DNA of 64,000 nucleotides from Bradyrhizobium arachidis (GTDB taxonomy: Bacteria; Pseudomonadota; Alphaproteobacteria; Rhizobiales; Xanthobacteraceae), in assembly GCF_015291705.1 (NCBI RefSeq), contig NZ_CP030050.1:4588001-4652000 (forward strand), read 5' to 3'. The first letter of the stretch is position 1. Each line of letters begins with the position of its first letter. Made by a program: the position numbers and the translations under genes. The notes below the pieces were generated by a model. That model searched no databases. It worked only from the letters and a program-made list of their open reading frames with translations, and was not told where the DNA came from. Of the stretch, positions 43,624 through 52,574 are shown piece by piece.

Positions 43624-43701
43624 GGCGACCTCCCTTTTTTGGCCTGCGGCTTGCTGCCGTCTAGGCGCGGGCAGTCAATCGCGGGGAGGCACTTGAGTCA
43701 A

Positions 43702-44442
43702 TCAGGCCGGCGGGCGGAAGCTCATCAGGGTGCGGGTTTTGTAGTCGTAGAACTTGCCGGTCTCGGTCCAGTCGGGGGCGCATAGCGGCACGATGAATTC
43801 GGCGACCTGCTCGGGTGTGTCGAGCGTCTCAGGGTCTTCGCCGGGCATCAGGGTGGCGCGCATGCGGGTACGGATCGGCCCGGGATTGAACAGGTTGATG
43901 CGGATAGGCGTGTTCGCGGTCTCCTGCGCCCAGGCGCGCGCCAGCGTTTCCAGCGCGGCCTTGGAGGCGGCGTAGGGGCTGACATAGGCGGTTGCCTTGT
44001 TGGCGGCGCCCGAGGTGATGAACACGGCGCGGCCGGCATCGGATTGCCTGAGCAGCGGCTCCATGCAGCGGATCAGCTGGAAGTTGGCGGAGACGTTGAC
44101 GGCCATGACGTCGTTGAAGGTCTTCAGCTCGATATGGCCGATGGGCGAGGAGGGGCCGAGCACGCCGGCATTGCCGACGAGGATGTCGAGCTTGCCGTAG
44201 CGCTCGTGCAGGCCAGCGCCTAACCGCGCGATGCCGTCGGAATCGGTGAGGTTGAGCGGCACCAGCGTGGCGCTGCCGCCCAGCTTCCGGATCTCGTCGT
44301 CAAGCTCTTCCAGCCCGCCCTGCGTGCGCGCCGTCGCCACGATATGCGCGCCGGCTTTGGCCAGCGCCTTGGCGGTGGCGTAACCGATGCCGCGCGAGGC
44401 GCCGGTGACGAGAGCGATGTGGTTGGCGAGGGGCTTTGTCAT
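43702..44442 (-). CDS. SDR family NAD(P)-dependent oxidoreductase
   Basis: A 246-residue classical SDR with TGASRGIG near residues 13-20, NAG, a catalytic Ser in FITSGAANKA and Y-x3-K in YVSPYAASKAALE. The family is FabG-like. It is separated from purF by a palindromic spacer element. Substrate is unknown; residues after beta-2 (ATARTQG) are consistent with NADP use. Confidence 0.88.
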   Translation of the reverse strand: MTKPLANHIALVTGASRGIGYATAKALAKAGAHIVATARTQGGLEELDDEIRKLGGSATLVPLNLTDSDGIARLGAGLHERYGKLDILVGNAGVLGPSSPIGHIELKTFNDVMAVNVSANFQLIRCMEPLLRQSDAGRAVFITSGAANKATAYVSPYAASKAALETLARAWAQETANTPIRINLFNPGPIRTRMRATLMPGEDPETLDTPEQVAEFIVPLCAPDWTETGKFYDYKTRTLMSFRPPA

Positions 44443-44490
44443 GGCGGGGTTTTACAGGCGTGAACGGCCGGGACAAGCCCCCATCCGCAC

Positions 44491-44573
44491 CTGTCATTCC
44501 GGGATGGTGCGAAGCACCAGACCCGGAATCTCGAGATCCCGGGTTCGATGCTTCGCATCGCCCCGGGATGACG
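44491..44573. repeat. Palindromic spacer element, CATTCCGGGATG type
   Basis: Outer GTCATTCCGGG and CCCGGGATGAC, with inner GGTGC-GAA-GCACC and CGATGC-TTC-GCATCG hairpins and a CCCGGAATCTCGAGATCCCGGG centre. A common rhizobial spacer repeat by my recollection. It lies between the SDR and purF. Confidence 0.8.
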
Positions 44574-44582
44574 CTTTCAGCG

Positions 44583-46094
44583 TCAGCTCGCCTCCGCCAG
44601 CAGCGACAATTGCCGCGGCTGCGGCTCGGTCTGGGTCTGGTCGGTGAGGTGGGTCGGATAGGCCCCGGTGAAGCAATGGTCCGAGAATTTCGGATTGGCG
44701 GGGTCGCGGCCGGGCTCGCCCATGGCGCGGTACATGCCGTCGATCGACAGGAAGGCGAGCGAGTCGGCACCGATGATCTCGCGCATCTCCTCCAGCGAAT
44801 GCGTCGCGGCCAGGAGGCCGCCGCGATCGGGCAGGTCGATGCCGTAGTAGTCGGGGTAGAGGATCGGCGGCGAAGCAAGGCGGAAATGCACTTCCTTGGC
44901 GCCGGCATCGCGCATCATGCGCACGATCTTCTTCGAGGTCGTGCCGCGCACCAGGGAGTCGTCGATCAGGATGATGCGCTTGCCTTCGATCGCGGCGCGA
45001 TTGGCCGAGTGCTTCATGCGCACGCCGGACTCGCGGATCGCCTGCGTCGGCTGGATGAAGGTGCGGCCGACATAGTGGTTGCGGATGATGCCGAGCTCGA
45101 ACGGCACGCCGGAATGCTGGCTGTAGCCGACCGCGGCGGGCACGCCGGAATCCGGCACCGGCACGACGACGTCGATCGGCACGTGGCTCTCGCGCGCGAG
45201 CTGCGCGCCGAAGGCCTTGCGCACCTCGTAGACCGAGCGGCCGTGGACGATGGAATCCGGCCGGGAGAAATAGATGTATTCGAAGATGCAGGGGCGCGGC
45301 GCCATCGGCGGGAACGGCTTGTGGATGTCCTGGCCGTTCTCGTCGAACACGATGACTTCGCCCGGCTCGATGTCGCGGATGAAGCGCGCGCCGATGATGT
45401 CGAGCGCGCAGGTCTCCGAGGTCAGGATCGGGCAGCCGTCGAGCTCGCCGAGCACCAGCGGGCGGATGCCGCGCGGGTCGCGCGCGCCGACCAGCTTCTT
45501 GTTGGTCAGCGAGACCAGCGCATAGGCGCCCTCGATCTCGCGCAGCGCGTCAATATAGCGCTCGATGAAGCGGGCGCGCTTGGAGCGCGCGACCAGATGC
45601 AGGATCACCTCGGTGTCGGTGGTCGACTGCATCATCGCGCCGTGCTTCACGAGCTCGCGGCGCAGCGTCAGGCCGTTGGTGAGGTTGCCGTTGTGGGCGA
45701 CCGCGAGACCGCCGGCATTGAGCTCGGCGAACAGCGGCTGCACGTTGCGCAGGATGGTGGCGCCGGTGGTGGAATAGCGGACATGGCCGACTGCCATGTT
45801 GCCGGGCAGGCGCTCGATCACCTCGCGGCGGGAGAAGGTGTCGCCGACGAGACCGAGGCGGCGTTCCGAGTGAAAGCGGCTGCCGTCATAGGAGACGATG
45901 CCGGCGGCTTCCTGGCCGCGGTGCTGGAGGGCATGGAGGCCCAGTGCGGTGATGGCGGCGGCGTCCGGATGTCCATAGATGCCGAATACGCCGCATTCCT
46001 CGCGAAGCGTATCTCCCTCCAGGTCGTCCTGAAGCTCTAGCGCGGCGGAGCCGGGATCGAGTTCAGTGTGGGCGTCCTGGTCAGGGTGTCGCAT
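44583..46094 (-). CDS. purF: Amidophosphoribosyltransferase
   Basis: A 503-residue glutamine PRPP amidotransferase, first step of purine synthesis. The nucleophile is the Cys in EECGVFGIYGH, about residue 34, after a short acidic propeptide, and the PRPP motif is IILIDDSLVRGTTSKKIV. NAHNGNLTN and GIRPLVLGE also match. It lies 28 bp downstream of cvpA, as in many proteobacteria (cvpA-purF). Confidence 0.96.
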   Translation of the reverse strand: MRHPDQDAHTELDPGSAALELQDDLEGDTLREECGVFGIYGHPDAAAITALGLHALQHRGQEAAGIVSYDGSRFHSERRLGLVGDTFSRREVIERLPGNMAVGHVRYSTTGATILRNVQPLFAELNAGGLAVAHNGNLTNGLTLRRELVKHGAMMQSTTDTEVILHLVARSKRARFIERYIDALREIEGAYALVSLTNKKLVGARDPRGIRPLVLGELDGCPILTSETCALDIIGARFIRDIEPGEVIVFDENGQDIHKPFPPMAPRPCIFEYIYFSRPDSIVHGRSVYEVRKAFGAQLARESHVPIDVVVPVPDSGVPAAVGYSQHSGVPFELGIIRNHYVGRTFIQPTQAIRESGVRMKHSANRAAIEGKRIILIDDSLVRGTTSKKIVRMMRDAGAKEVHFRLASPPILYPDYYGIDLPDRGGLLAATHSLEEMREIIGADSLAFLSIDGMYRAMGEPGRDPANPKFSDHCFTGAYPTHLTDQTQTEPQPRQLSLLAEAS

Positions 46095-46122
46095 CTCGTC
46101 CGCGCCTCTCTTTAGGGCCTAA

Positions 46123-46752
46123 TCAACGCGCCGCAGGTTTCTCGATCAGCTTCTTCAAACTGTCACGAGCCGGTTTACTGTATCCGTCGCCACTGCCCGA
46201 AGGCTGCTGCTCGGAATCAGCTTGATCATCATCTGGTTTGTTTTTCTTGAATCTCTTCAAGATGGTGTTCTCGGGGTCATCAGGCAAGAGGGACATCAGC
46301 CAGTCGCCGGTTCCCTGGAGCACCACGCGGGACTTGGCCCCCGTGACCCAGTCGGGGCGCTGCTTGTCCGGCACCAGCCAGGTGAAGAACAGGAACGCGA
46401 CCACGACGATCAAAAGCCCGCGAGCGAGGCCAAACAGGAACCCCAGGGTACGGTCCAGCGCGCCAATGCGCGAATCCAGGATCATGTCGGAGATCCGGAC
46501 CGTGATCACGGAAACGATGACCAGGGTGCCGACGAACACGCCGGCAACCACCACCACGCTCGCCACCGTGTCGTTGTTGAAATAGGTCTTGGCCGTCGGC
46601 AGCAGCTTCGAGAACGAGTACAGCGTCACGATCGCCGCGGTGCCCCAGGCTGCGATCGACAGGATTTCGCGCATGAAACCGCGGACCATGGCGAGCAGGC
46701 CCGAGATCAGCATCACACCGAGCAGGATCAGGTCGAGGAGTGTTACTGGCAT
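46123..46752 (-). CDS. cvpA: CvpA family protein
   Basis: A 209-residue membrane protein with four hydrophobic helices and the CvpA opening LLDLILLGVMLISGLLAMVRGF. CvpA is needed for colicin V export in E. coli and for envelope integrity in others; it often precedes purF. The C-terminal 40 residues are polar, with KKNKPDDDQAD and other charged runs. It is co-transcribed with purF by position. Confidence 0.88.
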   Translation of the reverse strand: MPVTLLDLILLGVMLISGLLAMVRGFMREILSIAAWGTAAIVTLYSFSKLLPTAKTYFNNDTVASVVVVAGVFVGTLVIVSVITVRISDMILDSRIGALDRTLGFLFGLARGLLIVVVAFLFFTWLVPDKQRPDWVTGAKSRVVLQGTGDWLMSLLPDDPENTILKRFKKNKPDDDQADSEQQPSGSGDGYSKPARDSLKKLIEKPAAR

Positions 46753-46918
46753 CGGCTGGTCTGGTCCGCTCGTACTTCAAAGGTGCTCAGCGAATCGGTG
46801 CTTGGCCGTGGCCCTAAGTGAGGGCCAGACGGCATTCCCGGCAAGGCCGCAACCACGCAATCCCATGCTGCTTTTGTGACGGCTGTATAGCGGCGGGGGC
46901 GGGGAACGTCACCTCCAG
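46753..46918. other. Spacer between radA and cvpA
   Basis: 166 bp with no gene. It contains a 7-bp perfect hairpin TGGCCCT-AAGTG-AGGGCCA (46809-46827) without a T-run. It should carry the cvpA-purF promoter or continue the radA transcript. Confidence 0.35.
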
Positions 46919-48367
46919 CTAACCCTCTCCACGGCGGAATCTTGCCGGTGTGGCATTTTTCTCCGCCGGAACGCTCTGATCGCCGCGGCGGGAGCCCTTG
47001 GCGGCGATTTCGGCCACCAGCGTCGTGAGGCTGTTGACCGCGTTCAGCGACAATCCGGCGTCACCGCCGGCATCGCCGCCCCGGGCCGATTCGGGCAGTA
47101 CGGCGCGCTTGAAGCCGAGCTTGACGGCTTCCTTGAGCCGGGCCGGGGTCTGTGCCACCGGACGGATCACGCCGGAGAGCGAAATTTCGCCGAAATAGAC
47201 GGCATCGGTGGGTAACTGCGCATTAACCAGGGACGATACCAGCGCGGCCGCGGCGGCCATGTCGGCCGCCGGCTCGTGGATGCGCAGGCCGCCCGCGACG
47301 TTCAGATAGACGTCGTGGCCGGACAGCTTGACCCCGCAATGGGCCTCCAGCACCGCCAGCACCATGGAGAGCCGGCTCTGGTCCCAGCCGACCACGGCGC
47401 GCCGTGGGGTGCCGAGTGAGGTCGGGGCCACAAGCGCCTGCAATTCGACCAGGACGGGCCTCGTGCCCTCGATGCCCGCAAAGACTGCGGTGCCGGGCGT
47501 GCCGAGGTCACGCTCGGACAGGAACAGCTCGGAGGGGTTGGTGACTTCGCGCAGGCCAAGGCCGGTCATCTCGAACACGCCGATCTCGTCGGTCGGGCCG
47601 AAACGGTTCTTCACCGCGCGCAGGATGCGGAATTGTTGCGAGCCTTCGCCCTCGAACGACATCACGGCATCGACCATGTGCTCGACGACGCGAGGGCCCG
47701 CGATCTGGCCGTCCTTGGTGACGTGGCCGACCAGGATGATGGCAGCGCCGGTCTTCTTCGCGAAACGAATGAGGGCCTGCGCCGAGGCGCGCACCTGCGT
47801 CACCGTGCCGGGCGCGGATTCCACCGTGTCGGTCCACATGGTCTGGATCGAGTCGATCACGATCAGCCGGGGGACAGCGCCTTCCGACAGCGTCGAGACG
47901 ATGTCTTCCACCGATGTTTCTGCCGCGAGCTGCACCGGCGCATCCGACAGCCCGAGCCGCTCGGCGCGCAGGCGCACCTGGGCGATGGCTTCTTCGCCGG
48001 AGATGTAGACGATGCGGTGGCCGGCGCGCGCCATCATGCTGGTCGCCTGCGTCAACAGCGTCGACTTGCCGATACCGGGATCGCCGCCGACCAAGAGCAC
48101 TGAGCCGCGGACGAAGCCGCCGCCGGTGACGCGGTCGAGCTCAGTCATCCCAGACGACAGGCGCGGCGCGTCCGGGCTCTTGCCGGCAAGGCTCTCCAGG
48201 GCGAACGTCCGGCCCTTGCGCTTGGAGCGGATCGACACCGGGACGCTGCCGCTGGTGTCTTCTTCCGCGAGCGTATTCCACTCGCCGCAAGACTCGCACT
48301 TGCCCTGCCAGCGGTTATAGGCCGCGCCGCAGTTCTGGCAGACGAAGGAAAGCGTGTTCTTGGCCAT
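46919..48367 (-). CDS. radA: DNA repair protein RadA
   Basis: A 482-residue RecA-related ATPase. It has the N-terminal zinc finger C-x2-C-x8-C-x2-C (FVCQNCGAAYNRWQGKCESC), Walker A GDPGIGKST, the RadA-specific KNRFG motif and a C-terminal Lon-like domain (about 290-470). It processes branched recombination intermediates. The ATG before AKNTLSFVCQ is used; a longer frame would add a poor N-terminus. Confidence 0.95.
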   Translation of the reverse strand: MAKNTLSFVCQNCGAAYNRWQGKCESCGEWNTLAEEDTSGSVPVSIRSKRKGRTFALESLAGKSPDAPRLSSGMTELDRVTGGGFVRGSVLLVGGDPGIGKSTLLTQATSMMARAGHRIVYISGEEAIAQVRLRAERLGLSDAPVQLAAETSVEDIVSTLSEGAVPRLIVIDSIQTMWTDTVESAPGTVTQVRASAQALIRFAKKTGAAIILVGHVTKDGQIAGPRVVEHMVDAVMSFEGEGSQQFRILRAVKNRFGPTDEIGVFEMTGLGLREVTNPSELFLSERDLGTPGTAVFAGIEGTRPVLVELQALVAPTSLGTPRRAVVGWDQSRLSMVLAVLEAHCGVKLSGHDVYLNVAGGLRIHEPAADMAAAAALVSSLVNAQLPTDAVYFGEISLSGVIRPVAQTPARLKEAVKLGFKRAVLPESARGGDAGGDAGLSLNAVNSLTTLVAEIAAKGSRRGDQSVPAEKNATPARFRRGEG

Positions 48368-48558
48368 GGGGACAGCGAGTCGGAGGGGTTTCGGGTCTGC
48401 TGATAGCACGGAACGGAGGGCAGAGAGCGAACCCTGCCGCCCCCGAATATGGCAATTCAACGCGTTCGATACACCCTTTGTTAGCTCTGCGCTGCGGCTC
48501 CAGGCCGGACTTTGCCAAATGTTAGCGGACGCAAGTCCAGTTTCGGAACCAAGACGGG
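48368..48558. other. Divergent spacer between radA and the binding-protein gene
   Basis: 191 bp without a gene; both promoters must lie here. No operator-like repeat was seen. Confidence 0.3.
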
Positions 48559-49728
48559 GTGGCGAAACAAATGACTGTGGTCTTGCGCATATTGCTCGCG
48601 ATGGGCATGGCCTGCGGCGTTCTCATGCCGCCTGGCGGTGCTGTCGCGGCGGACGCCAAGCGTCTCAACATCGTTTTCGTCAACCCCGGCAAGACCGGCG
48701 AGGTCTATTGGGACATGGTCGCGCAGACCATGCAGGCTGCCGGCCGCAAGCTCGACGCGCATATCGAGGTGCTGACCAGCGAGCGGAATTACCGCACCAT
48801 GCAGGAACTGGGGTTCGGCGTGGTCGCGCGCGCCGACAAGCCCGATTTCCTCATCCTCTCGAACGAGGAATCCGCCGCCGTTCCGATCCTGGAGGCGGCC
48901 GAGGCCGCCGGCGTCAAGACGCTGCTGCTCTCGAACACGCTGATCGGCGATGACGCGGCCCGCCTTGGCCCGCCGCGCCAGAAGCTCAAGACCTGGCTCG
49001 GCGATATCACGACCGATCTTCAGACCGCGGGGGCGCGGATGGCGAACGCGCTGATCGCCACCGCGCGTGCCGAGAAATGGCAGAGCCCGGACGGCAAGAT
49101 CCACATTCTCGGCATCGGCGGTGACGAGATCACCCCGTCCTCGATCGCCCGCAATGCCGGCCTCAAGCTCGCCGTCGAGGCTGCGCCCGATGTCGTGGTG
49201 GACCGGATGCTGTTCGCCAACTGGACGCAGTCCGAGGCCGAGCAAGTCACAGCGAACTATCTGGGCTGGGCCTCGCGCAAGGAGATCAGGCCGGCCGGCA
49301 TCTGGGCCGGAAACGATCCGATGGCGCTCGGCGCGCTGCGCGCGGCGATCGCTGCGGGCCTCACGCCCGGCCGGAACATCCAGGTGGCCGGCCTCAACTG
49401 GTCCGACGACGCGCTGCGCGAGATCAAGGCGGGCCGCCTGCTCCTGAGCGACGGCGGCCATTTCCTGCTCGGCGGCTGGTCGATCGTTCTCCTGCGCGAC
49501 TACGCCGATGGCTGCGATTTTGCGGCCGCGTCGCCGCACGTCGAGGTCAAGACATCTGCGATCACGCGCAACAATCTGGCTTCGGTCGGCGACCTCATCA
49601 GAGTGCGCGCCTTCGACCGCATCGACTTCACGCGGTTCAGGGCGAAGCCTGGACGCTGTGGCCAGTATGACTTCTCGATCGACGCGCTGATCTCGTCGCT
49701 GGCGCCGCTGGAAGGCACCGCTGATTGA
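48559..49728 (+). CDS. Periplasmic sugar-binding-type protein (LacI/RbsB-like), no ABC partner
   Basis: A 389-residue protein with a signal peptide (about 25 residues) and a type I periplasmic binding fold: NIVFVNPGKTGEVYWDMVAQTMQ at the N-terminus and the RPAGIWAGNDPMALGALRAA domain in the second lobe. It belongs to the RbsB/LuxP-like group. No transporter genes are near. Its stop overlaps the next gene (TGATG), which codes for a membrane GGDEF-EAL protein, so it may be its ligand sensor. The GTG start is taken; an ATG four codons downstream is possible. Confidence 0.8.
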   Translation: MAKQMTVVLRILLAMGMACGVLMPPGGAVAADAKRLNIVFVNPGKTGEVYWDMVAQTMQAAGRKLDAHIEVLTSERNYRTMQELGFGVVARADKPDFLILSNEESAAVPILEAAEAAGVKTLLLSNTLIGDDAARLGPPRQKLKTWLGDITTDLQTAGARMANALIATARAEKWQSPDGKIHILGIGGDEITPSSIARNAGLKLAVEAAPDVVVDRMLFANWTQSEAEQVTANYLGWASRKEIRPAGIWAGNDPMALGALRAAIAAGLTPGRNIQVAGLNWSDDALREIKAGRLLLSDGGHFLLGGWSIVLLRDYADGCDFAAASPHVEVKTSAITRNNLASVGDLIRVRAFDRIDFTRFRAKPGRCGQYDFSIDALISSLAPLEGTAD

Positions 49729-51797
49729 TGCGAAACGAAGACGACATGACCGATCCGGACCGCAGAGCGCAGGCCGTGCCGCCGCGTCTGCGCTCGGTCG
49801 TCCGCGCGATGATCTGGGCCACCGTGCCGGTTCTGCTGCTGGTGCAATTGCTCGCCTCCGCCGGCGTCCAGGCTTCGAGCTTCTGGTCGCAGATCCGGCA
49901 GCTCGACGCCCGCATTGCCCGCGTCGCCGAGAGCCGGGCCGAGCTGATCGCCGAGCCGCTCTGGAAGATGCGTTACGACCAGGTCACGGGCGTTCTGAAC
50001 GAGATCATGCACGACGAGACCATCGCGGCGGCAGCCGTCTATGACGACACCGGCGTTGCGATTGCCCGCGTGGTGGCGCGTCCCTCGGAGCAGGGGGTTG
50101 CGGAGGTCTCGCGTCCGATCCGCTACAGCAACGGCAACATGTCGGTGCAGGCCGGCCGTATCGCGATCGCCTATTCGCATGCGGCGCTGTATGCGGATGC
50201 AGGCAGCCGACTGGTGCTGCTGCTGGTCGTTGGCCTGCTCGCAACGCTTGCCACCCTGATCGCGATGCGGATCTCCGCCAACATCTTCATCGGCAAGCCG
50301 CTGGCGGCGATGATGTCGGCGATCCAGCGCAGCAAGCAGGACGGCCGCGCCTATCCGGCGGAGGTCAAATCCTCCAATGAATTCGGCCAGCTCGCCCGCG
50401 CCTTCAATGCCATGCAGCACACGACGGCGGGCGCGCTCGACCGGCTCGGGCACATGGCCGCGCACGATCCGCTGACGGGCCTGCCCAATCGCCGCTCGCT
50501 GTCCGAGCACCTGGTGACGCTGAGCAAGGATGCCGGTTCGCCGGACTCGCTGATCGCGTTCTGCTTCATCGATCTCGACGACTTCAAGGGCATCAACGAC
50601 ACCTTTGGCCACGATGCCGGCGACAAGTTCCTGGTCCACATCTCCGAGCGCCTTCGTACGGCAGTCGAGCCGCAAGACTGGGTGGCGCGGCTCGGCGGCG
50701 ACGAGTTCGTCGTGATCCGTCCCGAGGTCAGCAACCAGGCGACCGCGCAGGCGTTTGCGCGCCAATTGCTGGACGCGATCTCCGAGCCAATCCGGCTGCA
50801 CGACAAGCAGGTGGTGCCGCGCGCCAGCATCGGCCTTGCCGTGCGCCGCGCCGGCGACCCCGAATTGTCGCATTTGCCGGCGCTTGCCGACATTGCGCTC
50901 TACCATGCCAAGAGCAAGGCGCCCGGCACCGTCGCCGTGCTGGACGAAGCGCTTCAGCGCGACTATCGCCGCCGCAGGGATCTCGAACTCGCCGTTCCCG
51001 CAGGCTTCGCCGAGGGGCAGTTCGAGGTCTGGTATCAAAGCCAGGTCGACCTCGAGAGCCAGGCCGTCGTCGGGCTCGAGGCGCTCATCCGCTGGCGCCA
51101 CCCTGAACATGGCGTGATCGGCCCCGGCGAATTCCTGCCGCTGATCGAGCGCAGCGGCAACAATGCGCGGCTGACGCGCTATGTGCTGACCGATGCCTGC
51201 CGGGCGCTGCAGCTTCTGGCCGCCGCTCGCAAGCCGCAGATCCGGATCGCGATCAACCTGCCGCCGTCCGAGCTCGCCGACCATTCGCTCGCCGCCGAGC
51301 TGCGCGCCACCTGCGCGCGCTTCGATGTCGCGCCATCGTCGCTGGAGCTCGAGATCACCGAGGGCTCGCTGATCAACAACATCGCCAGCGCCTCCGAGAC
51401 GCTGCACCGGTTGCGGCGCTTAGGTGCCACCATCGCGCTGGACGATTTCGGCACCGGCTACAGCTCGCTCGCACATCTCAGGCGCTTCCCGCTGGACAAG
51501 GTCAAGATCGACAAGGCCTTCATCAGCGAGATCCCTGATAGTGCGGAAGACAAGGCGATCGTCGGCGTCATTGCATCGCTCGCCGGCACGCTGGGGCTGA
51601 CGCTCGTCGCCGAAGGCATCGAGCGGGCCGAGCAGGCGCAGGCGATGCGCGAGATGGGCGTGACGCTGGGGCAGGGCTATCTCTATCACCGGCCACAGCC
51701 GCTCGAGGCCGTGCTGCAATGGATCGAGGGACAAGCCGTGCCCGAGAGGCGTGTCATTGCGGAGAGCCCGTCGATCGCGCCGGAATTTGCCGCCTGA
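49728..51797 (+). CDS. Membrane-bound GGDEF-EAL c-di-GMP enzyme with HAMP
   Basis: A 689-residue protein. Helix 1 is about 25-47, a periplasmic segment of about 110 residues follows (48-160), then helix 2 (161-183), HAMP (184-235), GGDEF (about 245-400) and EAL (about 430-670). GGDEF is intact (323-327) and so are EAL (451-453), DDFGTGYSS and the EGIE motif, so both synthesis and hydrolysis are possible. The I-site RxxD is degenerate (E314-x-x-D317), so product inhibition may be weak. The start overlaps the binding-protein stop. The periplasmic segment could touch that partner. Confidence 0.88.
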   Translation: MRNEDDMTDPDRRAQAVPPRLRSVVRAMIWATVPVLLLVQLLASAGVQASSFWSQIRQLDARIARVAESRAELIAEPLWKMRYDQVTGVLNEIMHDETIAAAAVYDDTGVAIARVVARPSEQGVAEVSRPIRYSNGNMSVQAGRIAIAYSHAALYADAGSRLVLLLVVGLLATLATLIAMRISANIFIGKPLAAMMSAIQRSKQDGRAYPAEVKSSNEFGQLARAFNAMQHTTAGALDRLGHMAAHDPLTGLPNRRSLSEHLVTLSKDAGSPDSLIAFCFIDLDDFKGINDTFGHDAGDKFLVHISERLRTAVEPQDWVARLGGDEFVVIRPEVSNQATAQAFARQLLDAISEPIRLHDKQVVPRASIGLAVRRAGDPELSHLPALADIALYHAKSKAPGTVAVLDEALQRDYRRRRDLELAVPAGFAEGQFEVWYQSQVDLESQAVVGLEALIRWRHPEHGVIGPGEFLPLIERSGNNARLTRYVLTDACRALQLLAAARKPQIRIAINLPPSELADHSLAAELRATCARFDVAPSSLELEITEGSLINNIASASETLHRLRRLGATIALDDFGTGYSSLAHLRRFPLDKVKIDKAFISEIPDSAEDKAIVGVIASLAGTLGLTLVAEGIERAEQAQAMREMGVTLGQGYLYHRPQPLEAVLQWIEGQAVPERRVIAESPSIAPEFAA

Positions 51798-51804
51798 GGG
51801 CTGC

Positions 51805-52557
51805 TTACGACTGCGCCGCGTTCCAGAGCATCGAGAGCCCGGCCGCGATCATGATCGCGTCCATCAGAAGGCGGAACATCTCGGGCTTCAGGTGCAGCAC
51901 GAAACGCTTGGCGATGAAGGCGCCTGACATCAGCGAGGCGCCGGCGATCAGGCCCTTGATGAAGACGTCACTGGTGAGCGCGCCGAACCGTTCGAAGGTC
52001 ACGGACTTCGCAAAGTAAAGGCCGAGCGAGGAGGCCGCTTCGGTGGCGAGGAAGGCGCCCTTGGACAGGCCGTAGAACAGGAACAGCGGCACGCTGAGCG
52101 GACCGGTCGAGACCACGATGCCGGTGAGATAGCCGATGACCGCGCCGCCGATCGCGAGATGCCAGAGATTGGCCTTGAGGTCATGCCGCGCCAGGGCGTG
52201 CCGCACCGGTACCATCGCAATCAGGAAACTGCCGATGGCGAGATCCACGGCATGCGAGGGCAGCGCCAGCAGCGTGCGCGCGCCGAGCGCGGCGGCCGGA
52301 ATTCCCGTCACCGAATAGGCCATGCAGGCTCGCCAGTCGACCTCGCGCCACCACGCCAGGATCCGCGAAAAGTTCGCCATCACGGAGGCGACCGCCATGA
52401 TCGGCACCGCCTCCTTCGGCCCGTAGGCATAGACCAGCACCGGCATCAGCATGATCGACGACCCCGTGCCGACGATGCCTGAGATGGTGCCGGCGATCAG
52501 GCCGACGGTGAGGACGAAAAGAAAGGCCAAGGGCGGGGGCTCCGGGAATCGGAGCAC
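51805..52557 (-). CDS. Sulfite exporter TauE/SafE family protein, second copy
   Basis: A membrane protein of about 250 residues with eight hydrophobic helices and the family motif GLIAGTISGIVGTGSSIMLMPVLVYA. It is the last gene of the minus-strand catabolic cluster, 17 bp after rbsK. The family exports sulfite and small organosulfonates, so it may carry off a product of the cluster. The start is uncertain: GTG at 52557 is used, and a TTG at 52530 has GGAG 9 nt upstream. Confidence 0.8.
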   Translation of the reverse strand: MLRFPEPPPLAFLFVLTVGLIAGTISGIVGTGSSIMLMPVLVYAYGPKEAVPIMAVASVMANFSRILAWWREVDWRACMAYSVTGIPAAALGARTLLALPSHAVDLAIGSFLIAMVPVRHALARHDLKANLWHLAIGGAVIGYLTGIVVSTGPLSVPLFLFYGLSKGAFLATEAASSLGLYFAKSVTFERFGALTSDVFIKGLIAGASLMSGAFIAKRFVLHLKPEMFRLLMDAIMIAAGLSMLWNAAQS

Positions 52558-52574
52558 TGTAGCCGCGGACGACG

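Noticed and set aside
49500..51407. A 635-codon minus-strand frame opposite the GGDEF-EAL gene
   Set aside because: The plus-strand protein has intact GGDEF and EAL motifs; the minus frame has none.
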